This document shows, piece after piece, positions 19,221 to 27,052 of a stretch of DNA of 37,606 bases. Position 1 is the stretch's first letter; every line of letters starts with the position of its first letter. Made by a program: the position numbers and the translations under genes. The notes beneath the pieces were generated by a model. The model made no database searches, was not told where the DNA came from, and saw only the letters and a program-made list of their open reading frames with translations. The DNA is taken from NCBI GenBank assembly GCA_012026925.1, contig VEPJ01000085.1, positions 1-37,606 on the forward strand. The letters run 5' to 3'. The stretch is from Gammaproteobacteria bacterium (GTDB lineage: Bacteria > Pseudomonadota > Gammaproteobacteria > Steroidobacterales > Steroidobacteraceae).

Positions 19221-20051
19221 TCAAGGGGGCGGCGGCGCGCCCGGCTGCGGGTCTTCCATCGGGTAGGTCTTGGCCGCCTCGCCCTCCTTGGGCGCGGCCG
19301 GCTTCGGCGGCGGCACGGCGGCGGGCTTTTCGCCCGGCAGCGTGACCGGTGCGGCCGCGGCCTCGACCGCCTGGGTCGCGCGGTTGAGCGCCGCGGTGAA
19401 TTCGACCGCGCCCGGCGGAGGATTGGTGATCTTGCCGTCGAGGATCTGCGACGCAAGGATGTCGCTCACGCCGTAGGCGCTGGCGTTCGACTTGTCGTCG
19501 ATCGAGATGACGCTGCCGTCGAGCGCAACGCCGAAGAACAGCCCTTCGCTGCGGGAGTAGGAGAGGACCTGCGCCTTCAGGGTCGCATCCGTCTCGGCCG
19601 ACGCGGTACGACCGAGCGGGCCCGCGGCCACGCTGGCATCGGCACCGAGCGTGACCTTGCCGCCACTGATGCCTTCGACGCTCTTCCGCGACATGAGCAC
19701 CAGCACGACGTCCGAGGCCTGCACGCCGAACTGGAAGCCCCAGCTGCCGCCTGCAAGCGTGACGAAGACCGGGTTGGACCAGCTGCCGTCCGGATTGCGC
19801 ACCGACATGACGCCGCGACCGCCCCGGCCGCCGAAGAATACCGCGCCCTTCACGACCTGCGGCACCACGACGATGCCGTAGGCCCGCTCGAGGAGCCACG
19901 TCGGCACGGTCTGCTCGGAGAGGTCGGTGAAAGACTCGAACACCTTGCGCGAGCTCTCGAGCCGCTTGTCGGTCTTGGCGTCTGCGATCGCGGCGCCACT
20001 GCCGAGCGCGAGGGCGAGGAACAGGGTCAGGAGTGCGGTGAATCTCTGCAT
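19221..20051 (-). CDS. SYLF-domain (Ysc84-like lipid-binding) protein with Pro-rich C-terminus
   Basis: ATG at 20051: MQRFTALLTLFLALALGSGAAIADAKTDKRLESSRKVFESF...; RAYGIVVVPQVVKGAVFFGGRGGRGVMSVR, GGSWGFQFGVQASDVVLVLMSRKSVEGI, VTLGADASVAAGPLGR; C-terminus PKPAAPKEGEAAKTYPMEDPQPGAPPPP. Confidence 0.88.
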   Translation of the reverse strand: MQRFTALLTLFLALALGSGAAIADAKTDKRLESSRKVFESFTDLSEQTVPTWLLERAYGIVVVPQVVKGAVFFGGRGGRGVMSVRNPDGSWSNPVFVTLAGGSWGFQFGVQASDVVLVLMSRKSVEGISGGKVTLGADASVAAGPLGRTASAETDATLKAQVLSYSRSEGLFFGVALDGSVISIDDKSNASAYGVSDILASQILDGKITNPPPGAVEFTAALNRATQAVEAAAAPVTLPGEKPAAVPPPKPAAPKEGEAAKTYPMEDPQPGAPPPP

Positions 20052-20166
20052 TTGCTCTCTGTGGTGCGGGTTCGTCGGCGAGGGGAACTCTAACAGAATA
20101 CGGGTGGGCGTGGCCGGGGCGACCACGCTATGCTCGGACCGCCCAGGTCGTCGTCGGTTCCCTACG

Positions 20167-21048
20167 ATGCAATTCACTCGCGGTCCGGCACTTTTCGCGG
20201 TCCTGCACCTCGCCGTTGCGACGGCGGGCACTCCGGTCGCGCTGGACGGCGTGATGGCTACCGATGCGGCGTTCGCAGCGCTCTCGGTCGAGCGTGGCCA
20301 GCAGCGCGCGTTCGAGGACAATCTTGCGCGCGACGGCGTGATCTTCAGGCCGACTGCGGTGAACGGCCTCGAGTGGCTCGCGACGCACGAACCGGCGAGC
20401 GGCCGGCTCGGGTGGACGCCTGCGGGCGGGGCGATCGGCTGCGACGGCCGACTCGCGGTCACCACGGGGCGGTGGACCTACGCCAGTCCGGACGGCGGTG
20501 ACGCGGCTTCGGGTCACTACCTTTCCGTCTGGAGACGCGAACCCGACGGACACTGGCGACTCGCGCTCGATCATGGCATCGACCACGCCCCCGGCGCGGC
20601 GCCATCGATCGTGCTGTCCGACGCGCTGGGGGCACTGTGGCCGAACGCTGGCGAGAAGGCCTGTCGCGCCAGTCGCTGGCGGGCGTCGCTCGACGAGGAG
20701 GAGCAGCGGCTCGACGAGGCGATCCGTGCCAGGGGCCTCATCGAGGCCCTGCGTCGCGCGGCGGCAGAGGGTGCGCTCGCCTATCGCGACGACCAGCCGC
20801 CGGGACCGCTCGCGGCCTCGGGCGCGGCGAACGACCGGTCGTTCGGCGTCGGCAGCGAGGCCCGTGCCCAGTTCGTGGCGGCGGACCCGGCCTCGAACAT
20901 GGGGTACAGCTACGGCGAAATCGCGTCGCCCGCGAATGGCTCGACTCCCGCAGCGCGCGCCATCTACGTGCGGATCTGGCGCAACGACGGCAAGCACTGG
21001 TTGGTGGCGCTGGACATGACGACGCTGATTCCTCCGGCGGGGACCTGA
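20167..21048 (+). CDS. NTF2/DUF4440-like protein, apparently two tandem domains
   Basis: ATG at 20167; signal-like N-terminus; DAAFAALSVERGQQRAFEDNLARDGVIF...GRWTYASPDGGDAASGHYLSVWRREPDGHWRLALDHG, then a second similar unit ...ASNMGYSYGEIASPANGSTPAARAIYVRIWRNDGKHWLVALDMTT. Confidence 0.7.
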   Translation: MQFTRGPALFAVLHLAVATAGTPVALDGVMATDAAFAALSVERGQQRAFEDNLARDGVIFRPTAVNGLEWLATHEPASGRLGWTPAGGAIGCDGRLAVTTGRWTYASPDGGDAASGHYLSVWRREPDGHWRLALDHGIDHAPGAAPSIVLSDALGALWPNAGEKACRASRWRASLDEEEQRLDEAIRARGLIEALRRAAAEGALAYRDDQPPGPLAASGAANDRSFGVGSEARAQFVAADPASNMGYSYGEIASPANGSTPAARAIYVRIWRNDGKHWLVALDMTTLIPPAGT

Positions 21049-21263
21049 TGCCTGGTCCGGACACGAAGACGGTCCTGGATCTCGCGCAGCTCCAGCAGCA
21101 GGCTTGGGTCGACGAGGCCGCGGCGCAGCGCATTGCCGCGGGTGCTGCGGCGGCGATCGAGGCGGTCCATGCCGCGCTCGCCGATTTCGAGGCCGGCCTG
21201 CAAGGTGGCGACGCGGCCGACTTCCTCGCTGCGCTCGAGGCGCTCGCCGGGGACGAGCCGTGA
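21048..21263 (+). CDS. Small GatC/AtzG-like (DUF4089-like) putative amidase partner protein
   Basis: 71 aa: MPGPDTKTVLDLAQLQQQAWVDEAAAQRIAAGAAAAIEAVHAALADFEAGLQGGDAADFLAALEALAGDEP. TGATG overlap with the upstream stop; GTGA overlap with the downstream amidase. Confidence 0.6.
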   Translation: MPGPDTKTVLDLAQLQQQAWVDEAAAQRIAAGAAAAIEAVHAALADFEAGLQGGDAADFLAALEALAGDEP

Positions 21264-22666
21264 GCGTCGTCGACTGGACGCTCACCGAGACCGCGTCGGC
21301 GATTGCGGAACGCAGGATTTCGAGCGTCGAGGTTGTTGCCGAGCACCTGCGGGCCATCGAGGCGTGGCAGCCGCACGTGAATGCCTTCGTGAGCGTCTTC
21401 GCGGAGCAGGCGCTCGATGCGGCGCGTCGCGCCGATGATGCCCTGTCGACGGGGCGAGGCGTCGGGCCGCTGCACGGCGTGCCGCTCGCTCACAAGGACA
21501 TGTTCCAGCGGCCGGGACGGCGCAGCACGTGCGGCTCGCGCGCATCGCCGCCTCCATTCACGGCATCGACCCTGCTCGAGAGGTTCGATGCGGCCGGGGC
21601 GATCGAGGTGGGTGCGTTGAAAATGGCGGAGTTCGCGCTCGGTCCCACCGGTCACAACGCGTTCCTCGGCGATTGCCGCAATCCCTGGAATGCGGCCCAT
21701 GTGTCGGGCGGTTCATCGAGCGGCGGCGGAGTCGCGGTCGCCGCGCGTCTCGTGTGCAGCAGCCTGGGTTCGGACACGGGAGGGTCCGTGCGCCTGCCCG
21801 CGAGCGCTACCGGGGTGCTGGGGCTGAAGCCGACCAACGGCCGCGTCACCCGCGCGGGGATGATGCCACTCGCTCCGTCGGTGGATGTCCCCGGCATCTT
21901 CGCGCGCTCGGCCCGGGACGCAGCTGTCGTGCTCCGGATCGCGGCGGGTCACGATCCTCGTGATGCTCGCTCGAGCTCGCGACCGGTGCCCGACTATGCG
22001 CTCGCATTCGCGCGTGGCATCGAGGGACTGCGCGTCGGCGTCCCGGAGAACTTCTTCCTGGAGGATGTGGAACCCGATGTCGAGGTGGCGCTCGCCGAGT
22101 CGAGGCGCGTGCTCGAATCACTCGGGGCGCGACTCGTGACGGTGCGAGTGCCCCGACCGGAGCCGCTGACCGAGCTGAGTCGCGCGCTCGTCTACGCCGA
22201 AGCCTCGGCGGTTCATTCGACCTGGCTGCGCGATCACGCGGCCGGTTATTCGCCACAGGTCCGCGTTCGGGCCGCCACTGGATTCGCCATTCCCGCGCCC
22301 ATCTATCTCCAGGCGCAGGCCCTCCGGCCGCTCCTGTTGTGGCGGTTCGTGCAGGCCGTGTTCGACGACTGCGACGTGCTGCACCTGCCGACGCTCGGAA
22401 TGGCGGTGCCGACGCGGGCCGAGACGGACGTGGGCAGCGCCGCAGCGATGTGGGACAAGATCGCGCGTCTCGTGCGGTGCACGGCCCCGTTCAATTACCT
22501 CGGATTGCCGGCCATCTCCGTGCCCTGTGGGTTCACGCGCAACGGTCTGCCGACCAGCTTCCAGGTCGTGGCGCGGCCGTTCGCGGAGTCGACGCTGCTG
22601 CGGGTCGCGCACGCGTTCGAGGGCGCGACGGACTGGCATCGGCGCGCGCCGCCGTTGCCGACCTAG
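21260..22666 (+). CDS. Amidase signature family enzyme
   Basis: GTG start at 21260; VPLAHKDMF (catalytic Lys), VSGGSSSGGGVAVAARL (cis-Ser), SLGSDTGGSVRLPAS (nucleophile Ser), GLKPTNGRVTRAG. Confidence 0.93.
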   Translation: MSVVDWTLTETASAIAERRISSVEVVAEHLRAIEAWQPHVNAFVSVFAEQALDAARRADDALSTGRGVGPLHGVPLAHKDMFQRPGRRSTCGSRASPPPFTASTLLERFDAAGAIEVGALKMAEFALGPTGHNAFLGDCRNPWNAAHVSGGSSSGGGVAVAARLVCSSLGSDTGGSVRLPASATGVLGLKPTNGRVTRAGMMPLAPSVDVPGIFARSARDAAVVLRIAAGHDPRDARSSSRPVPDYALAFARGIEGLRVGVPENFFLEDVEPDVEVALAESRRVLESLGARLVTVRVPRPEPLTELSRALVYAEASAVHSTWLRDHAAGYSPQVRVRAATGFAIPAPIYLQAQALRPLLLWRFVQAVFDDCDVLHLPTLGMAVPTRAETDVGSAAAMWDKIARLVRCTAPFNYLGLPAISVPCGFTRNGLPTSFQVVARPFAESTLLRVAHAFEGATDWHRRAPPLPT

Positions 22667-22680
22667 GGCGGTGGCGCGCT

Positions 22681-22842
22681 CTAGCCGCGCGTTGCGCGTG
22701 CCTGGCGCCTTGCCGTCCGGAGGAGGACGACAGGGCGTCGCGCCACATGGACGTGGCGCGCGAGCCCCCAGGGATCCGGGTTCACGGCGTCCCTGTCGTC
22801 CTCCTCCGGACGGCAAGGCACCGAGCTGACACGCGACGCTAG
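22681..22842. repeat. Large imperfect palindromic intergenic element with 29-bp perfect inverted arms
   Basis: GCCTTGCCGTCCGGAGGAGGACGACAGGG at 22707-22735 is the exact reverse complement of 22791-22819. Inner 8-bp hairpin CGCGCCAC-atggac-GTGGCGCG at 22739-22760. Outer matching CTAGC/GCTAG and CGCGTG/CACGCG. Confidence 0.9.
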
Positions 22843-23999
22843 TACGCGCCTTCGCGCTTGAGTCGCGCGAGCGCGGCGTCGTCGTAGCCGACGCTGCGCA
22901 GCACTTCCTCTGTGTGCGCGCCGAGCGCGGGAACGTGGAAATCGGCGCGGCCGGGCTCCTCTGCGAACTTGATCGGGAGCCCGATGTGTTCCTGCCCGAG
23001 ATCGTCCACGAGGCGCATGCCGCGAGCGTTGGCCTGGGGATCGTCGAAGGCCTCGCGCAGGTTCTTTACGGGCGCGAAGCAGATGTCGCGTCCCTCGAAC
23101 CATTCGACCCACTCGGCCTGCGTCCGCGTCGCGAAGACGCCCTGCAGGAAGTCGATGACCGGCTGCTGGTGCGGGCCCGGTCCGCGCGCGCAGAGATCGA
23201 TGAGGTCGGGGCGGCCCCATTCGGTGAGCAGGTTGCGCACGAACTTGGGTTCCTGTCCGCCGAGCACGACGTGCCGGCCGTCCCGCGTGCGGTAGATGCG
23301 GTAGAACGCGCCGCCGCCCCAGGTGCGCTCGTGCTGCGGGACCGGCGCGCGTTTCTCGACGAACACCGGTCCGAGCACGTTCGGCAGCCAGGCCAGCGCC
23401 GCGTCGTGCATGCTGATGTCGAGGCGGTCGCCATGCCCGGTCTTCTCGCGCCGGTAGAGCGACATCAGCACCCCGGCGAGGCCCATCGAGGCGGCGGCGA
23501 AGTCTGCCACCGGGACGTGAGGCATTGCCGGCTGGCCGTCCTGTCCCAGGTTGACGCTGATCGTTCCCGCGTACGCCTCGCAGGCGAGGTTGTGGGCGGG
23601 AACGTCGCGATAGGGGCCGGTCTGCCCGAAGGCCGTGAGCGAGCAATAGATGACGCGCGGATTGCGCCTGCTCACGGTCTCGTAATCGAAGCCGAGCTTC
23701 GCCGCGACGCCCGGGCGGAACGCCTCGATGAACACGTCCACGGTCCCGGCGATCCTGAGCAGCGCCTCGCGCCCGGCCTCCGACTTCAGGTTGAGGCTCA
23801 CGCTCTTCTTGCCGCGATTGAGATTGCGGAAGAAGACGCTGTGCCCGCGTTCGCCGAGGCCGATGTGGCGCCCGGGGTCGCCCTCGCCGGGCGGCTCGAG
23901 CTTGATCACCTCAGCGCCGTGGTCGGCCATGAGCTGCGACAGGTGCGGTCCCGGCAGGAACAGCGCAAGGTCGAGCACGCGCACGCCTTCGAGCTTCAT
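22839..23999 (-). CDS. CaiB/BaiF (class III) CoA-transferase family protein
   Basis: 386 aa; MKLEGVRVLDLALFLPGPHLSQLMADHGAEVIKLEPPGEGDPGR, FRNLNRGKKSVSLNLKSEAGREALLRI, VADFAAASMGLAGVLMSLYRREKTGHGD. Confidence 0.93.
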   Translation of the reverse strand: MKLEGVRVLDLALFLPGPHLSQLMADHGAEVIKLEPPGEGDPGRHIGLGERGHSVFFRNLNRGKKSVSLNLKSEAGREALLRIAGTVDVFIEAFRPGVAAKLGFDYETVSRRNPRVIYCSLTAFGQTGPYRDVPAHNLACEAYAGTISVNLGQDGQPAMPHVPVADFAAASMGLAGVLMSLYRREKTGHGDRLDISMHDAALAWLPNVLGPVFVEKRAPVPQHERTWGGGAFYRIYRTRDGRHVVLGGQEPKFVRNLLTEWGRPDLIDLCARGPGPHQQPVIDFLQGVFATRTQAEWVEWFEGRDICFAPVKNLREAFDDPQANARGMRLVDDLGQEHIGLPIKFAEEPGRADFHVPALGAHTEEVLRSVGYDDAALARLKREGAY

Positions 24000-25195
24000 C
24001 AGGCGGCGCCCTTCTCACGGAGCGAGGCGACTTCCGCCTCGGAGTAGCCGACCTCGCGCAACAGTTCGTCCGTGTGCTGCCCGAGCCCGGGCGCGAGGCG
24101 CGACGGCAGGCGCTCGCCATCGAGCTTGATCGGGTTGGCCAGCACGCGGAAATCCGCGCGTGCGGGATGGGGCAGGGAGCGCACCATCCCGATCGCGTGC
24201 GCGTAGGGATTGTCGAGCGCCTGTGGCAGGTCGTACACGGGCGCGGCCGGCAGGAGGCCCTGGAGGCGGCCGAGCCAGTGCGCGGTCGTCTCACGCTCGA
24301 ACTCGGCGTCGAGCACGACGGTGAGCTGGTCCCGATTCGCGCGTCGTGCCCTGGCGTCGGCGCAGAGCGGATCCGTCGCGAGGTCCTCGCGACCGAGCAC
24401 GCCGAGCAGCGCCTGCCAGAACTTCTCCGTCATGCACATCACGAAGATCCAGCCGTCGCGCGTCCTGAAGAGCTGCACCGGCACCGCGGACGGGTGCGAA
24501 CTGCGCGGCAGGCGCACGGTGCGCAGCCCCTCGTTCAGGTACCAGTTGCCGGGATAGCTGAGCTGATGGAGTGCAACGTCGAACAGCGAGACGTCGATGT
24601 CGCGGCCACGACCGGATTTCATGACGCCGATCAGGGCGGAAAGGATCGCCACCGCCGTCGTGATGCCGGTCATGTAGTCGATGATCGAGAGTCCCATGCG
24701 CGAGGGCGGCGTGCCGGGCTCGCCGGTGAGGTGCAGGAACCCTGCTTCTGCCTGCATGAGGTAATCGTAGCCCGGCCACCCGCGTCGCTCGTTGTCGCGC
24801 CCGTACGCGGAGAGGTGCGCGCAGAGGATGCGCGGGTTGACGCCGCCGAGCGCCGCGTAGTCGAGGCCGAGCTTGCCGGGCTGGTCGCCGCGCAGGTTGT
24901 TCATCACGACGTCCGCCGTGCGCACGACGCGGCGGAACGCTTCCTGGCCCTCGGGCAGCTTCAGGTTGAGCGTCACGCTCTTCTTGTTCAGGTTGAACGT
25001 CTGGAAGAAGTGGCTGTCGTGCGGGCCGAGGAAATACGGGCCCATGCCGCGCGTCGCGTCACCGCCCTGCTCGCGGTTCTCGATCTTGATCACCTCGGCG
25101 CCGAGGTCCGCGAGGTACATCGAGCCGAACGGGCCGGCGCCGAAGTTCTCGAACGTCAGGACGCGGATGCCCGCGAGGGGCAGGGCGGGGCTCAC
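23999..25195 (-). CDS. CaiB/BaiF (class III) CoA-transferase family protein
   Basis: GTG start at 25195: VSPALPLAGIRVLTFENFGAGPFGSMYLADLGAEVIKIE..., FNLNKKSVTLNLKLPEGQEAFRRVV, IDYMTGITTAVAILSALIGVMKSGRGRDIDVSLFD. Confidence 0.93.
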   Translation of the reverse strand: MSPALPLAGIRVLTFENFGAGPFGSMYLADLGAEVIKIENREQGGDATRGMGPYFLGPHDSHFFQTFNLNKKSVTLNLKLPEGQEAFRRVVRTADVVMNNLRGDQPGKLGLDYAALGGVNPRILCAHLSAYGRDNERRGWPGYDYLMQAEAGFLHLTGEPGTPPSRMGLSIIDYMTGITTAVAILSALIGVMKSGRGRDIDVSLFDVALHQLSYPGNWYLNEGLRTVRLPRSSHPSAVPVQLFRTRDGWIFVMCMTEKFWQALLGVLGREDLATDPLCADARARRANRDQLTVVLDAEFERETTAHWLGRLQGLLPAAPVYDLPQALDNPYAHAIGMVRSLPHPARADFRVLANPIKLDGERLPSRLAPGLGQHTDELLREVGYSEAEVASLREKGAA

Positions 25196-26370
25196 ACCGG
25201 GTTCCTCTCGACGAGCTGGCGCGCAATGATGATCCGCTGCATCTCGTTCGTGCCCTCGCCGATGCACATCAGCGGGGAATCGCGGTAGTAGCGCTCCACG
25301 TCGAAGTCCACCGAGTAACTGTAGCCCCCGAAGATGCGCATTGCCTCGAGGCTGTTCTCGACCGCCGTCTCGGAGGCGAAGAGCTTGGCCATGCCCGCCT
25401 CGAGGTCGCAGCGCTCGCCGGTGTCGTACTTGCGGGCGGCCTGTTCGACGAGCAGGCGCGCTGCCTCGGCCTTCGTGGCCATCTCGGCCAGCTTGAGCTG
25501 GATGGCCTGGTGCTGGCAGATCGGCTTGCCGAAGGCCTGGCGCTGCTGCGAGTAGCGCAGCGCGTCGTTCAGGGCACCGGTCGCGAGGCCGACGCCGCGC
25601 GCCGCGACGTTGATGCGCCCGAGCTCGAGGCCGCCGACGGCGTGGTGGAAGCCGCGCCCCTCGGCTCCGCCCACGAGGTTCGCGGCGGGAGCCCGGAAAT
25701 TCTCGAACACCAGTTCGGCGCTGTCGATCGCGCGATAGCCGAGCTTGCGGATCTTGCGGCCGACGGTGAAGCCCGGGCCCTTCTCCGCGATGAACATGCT
25801 CATGCCCGCGTGCCGCGGCTGGGCGTCGGGCTTCGTCTTCGTCAGCACGGCGAAGCACGTGCCGTACACGCCGTTCGTGATCCAGGTCTTCGTGCCGTCG
25901 ATCACGTAGTCGTCGCCGTCGCGGCGCGCCACGGTCCGGATCGCCTGCAGGTCGGTCCCGGCGTTGGGCTCGGTGAGGCCGATGCCACCGCGCAGCTCGC
26001 CGGTCGCGAAGCGCGGCAGGTAACGCTGCTTCTGCTCCTCCGTGCCGTTGCGCTCCACGCAGGCGGCCATGATGAGGTGCGAGTTGAATATGCCGGTGGG
26101 CGCCATCCAGGCCTGCGAGATCCGGGCGACGAGCCGGGCGTACGTCGTTGCGGAAAGGCCGAGGCCGCCCCATTCCTGGCCGATGGTCGCCCCGAACAAC
26201 CCGAGCTCCTTCATCTGCTCGACGAGCTCGTGCGGATATTCGTCGGCCTGGTCGTACTTGCGCGCGATCGGGCGCACGTCCTTTTCGACCCAGCGTTCGA
26301 TCGTGTCCAGGACCTGCGCTTCCTCGTCGGGTGACGCGGTAGCGCGGCGTTGCGTCAGCTCGGTGCTCAT
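25192..26370 (-). CDS. Acyl-CoA dehydrogenase
   Basis: 392 aa; GGIGLTEPNAGTDLQAIRT, YVIDGTKTWITNG, IFGGYSYSVDFDVERYYRDSPLMCIGEGTNEMQRIIIARQL. Confidence 0.95.
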   Translation of the reverse strand: MSTELTQRRATASPDEEAQVLDTIERWVEKDVRPIARKYDQADEYPHELVEQMKELGLFGATIGQEWGGLGLSATTYARLVARISQAWMAPTGIFNSHLIMAACVERNGTEEQKQRYLPRFATGELRGGIGLTEPNAGTDLQAIRTVARRDGDDYVIDGTKTWITNGVYGTCFAVLTKTKPDAQPRHAGMSMFIAEKGPGFTVGRKIRKLGYRAIDSAELVFENFRAPAANLVGGAEGRGFHHAVGGLELGRINVAARGVGLATGALNDALRYSQQRQAFGKPICQHQAIQLKLAEMATKAEAARLLVEQAARKYDTGERCDLEAGMAKLFASETAVENSLEAMRIFGGYSYSVDFDVERYYRDSPLMCIGEGTNEMQRIIIARQLVERNPV

Positions 26371-26392
26371 GCGCGTTGCCTGCCTCTCGAAC

Positions 26393-26911
26393 TCAGTAGC
26401 CGATCCGGTCCTCGACGCTCCTGCCCCGCTTCGCGACGAGGATGGTGCGCTCGAACGTGCAGACGACGACCCCGGCCTGGTTGCGGCCGATGGTCCGCAC
26501 GGTGACGATGCCGGCGTCCGGCCGGCTCTTCGACTCGCGCACCTCGAGCACCTCGCTCTCGGAGTAGATCGTGTCGCCCACGAACAGCGGGTGCGTGAGG
26601 CGGATCTCCTTCCAGCCGAGGTTGGCGATCGCCTTCTGGCTCACGTCGCTCACGCTCATGCCAACCATGATCGCGACGGTGAGCGGGCTCGCGACCAGGC
26701 AGCGTCCGAACTCGGTGGCCTTCGCGTACTCCTCGTCGAAGTGCAGCGGGTGCGTGTTCATCGTGAGGAGCGTGAACCAGACGTTGTCGGCCTGCGTGAT
26801 CGTGCGGCCGGGCCGGTGTTCGTAGACGTCGCCGACCTGGAAGTCCTCGAAGCTGCGGCCGAAGGTCTCGCGATAACGCTGGCCGCCGAGGTGCTTGACG
26901 TTCTGGACCAT
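26393..26911 (-). CDS. MaoC-like (hotdog) dehydratase/hydratase, mesaconyl-CoA hydratase-like
   Basis: ATG at 26911: MVQNVKHLGGQRYRETFGRSFEDFQVGDVYEHRPGRTITQADNVWFTLLTMNTHPLHFDEEYAKATEFGRCLVASPLTVAIMVGMS... Confidence 0.88.
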   Translation of the reverse strand: MVQNVKHLGGQRYRETFGRSFEDFQVGDVYEHRPGRTITQADNVWFTLLTMNTHPLHFDEEYAKATEFGRCLVASPLTVAIMVGMSVSDVSQKAIANLGWKEIRLTHPLFVGDTIYSESEVLEVRESKSRPDAGIVTVRTIGRNQAGVVVCTFERTILVAKRGRSVEDRIGY

Positions 26912-26972
26912 GGGTTCTCCCTGGGACCGGCGCCGATCGGGCCGGGCAGGCGGCCTGTATAGCAGCGCGCCC

Positions 26973-26986
26973 CATTGCGGACAATG
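26973..26986. promoter_or_regulatory. Dyad CATTG-CGGA-CAATG in divergent MaoC/CoA-transferase promoter region
   Basis: 5-bp perfect arms, 4-nt spacer, flanked by GCG/CGC; between starts 26911 (-) and 27053 (+). Confidence 0.4.
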
Positions 26987-27052
26987 CGCTTGCCGGTCCG
27001 GAGAAGCGGCGGTTAGGCTGCCGCGGTCTGGGTGGACCACGAGGACCGTCGC

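Noticed and set aside
23999-26173. Apparent 724-aa fusion ORF joining the second CaiB/BaiF gene to upstream sequence
   Set aside because: The upstream half is out-of-frame sequence over the acyl-CoA dehydrogenase; the real start is GTG at 25195 in a GTGA overlap.
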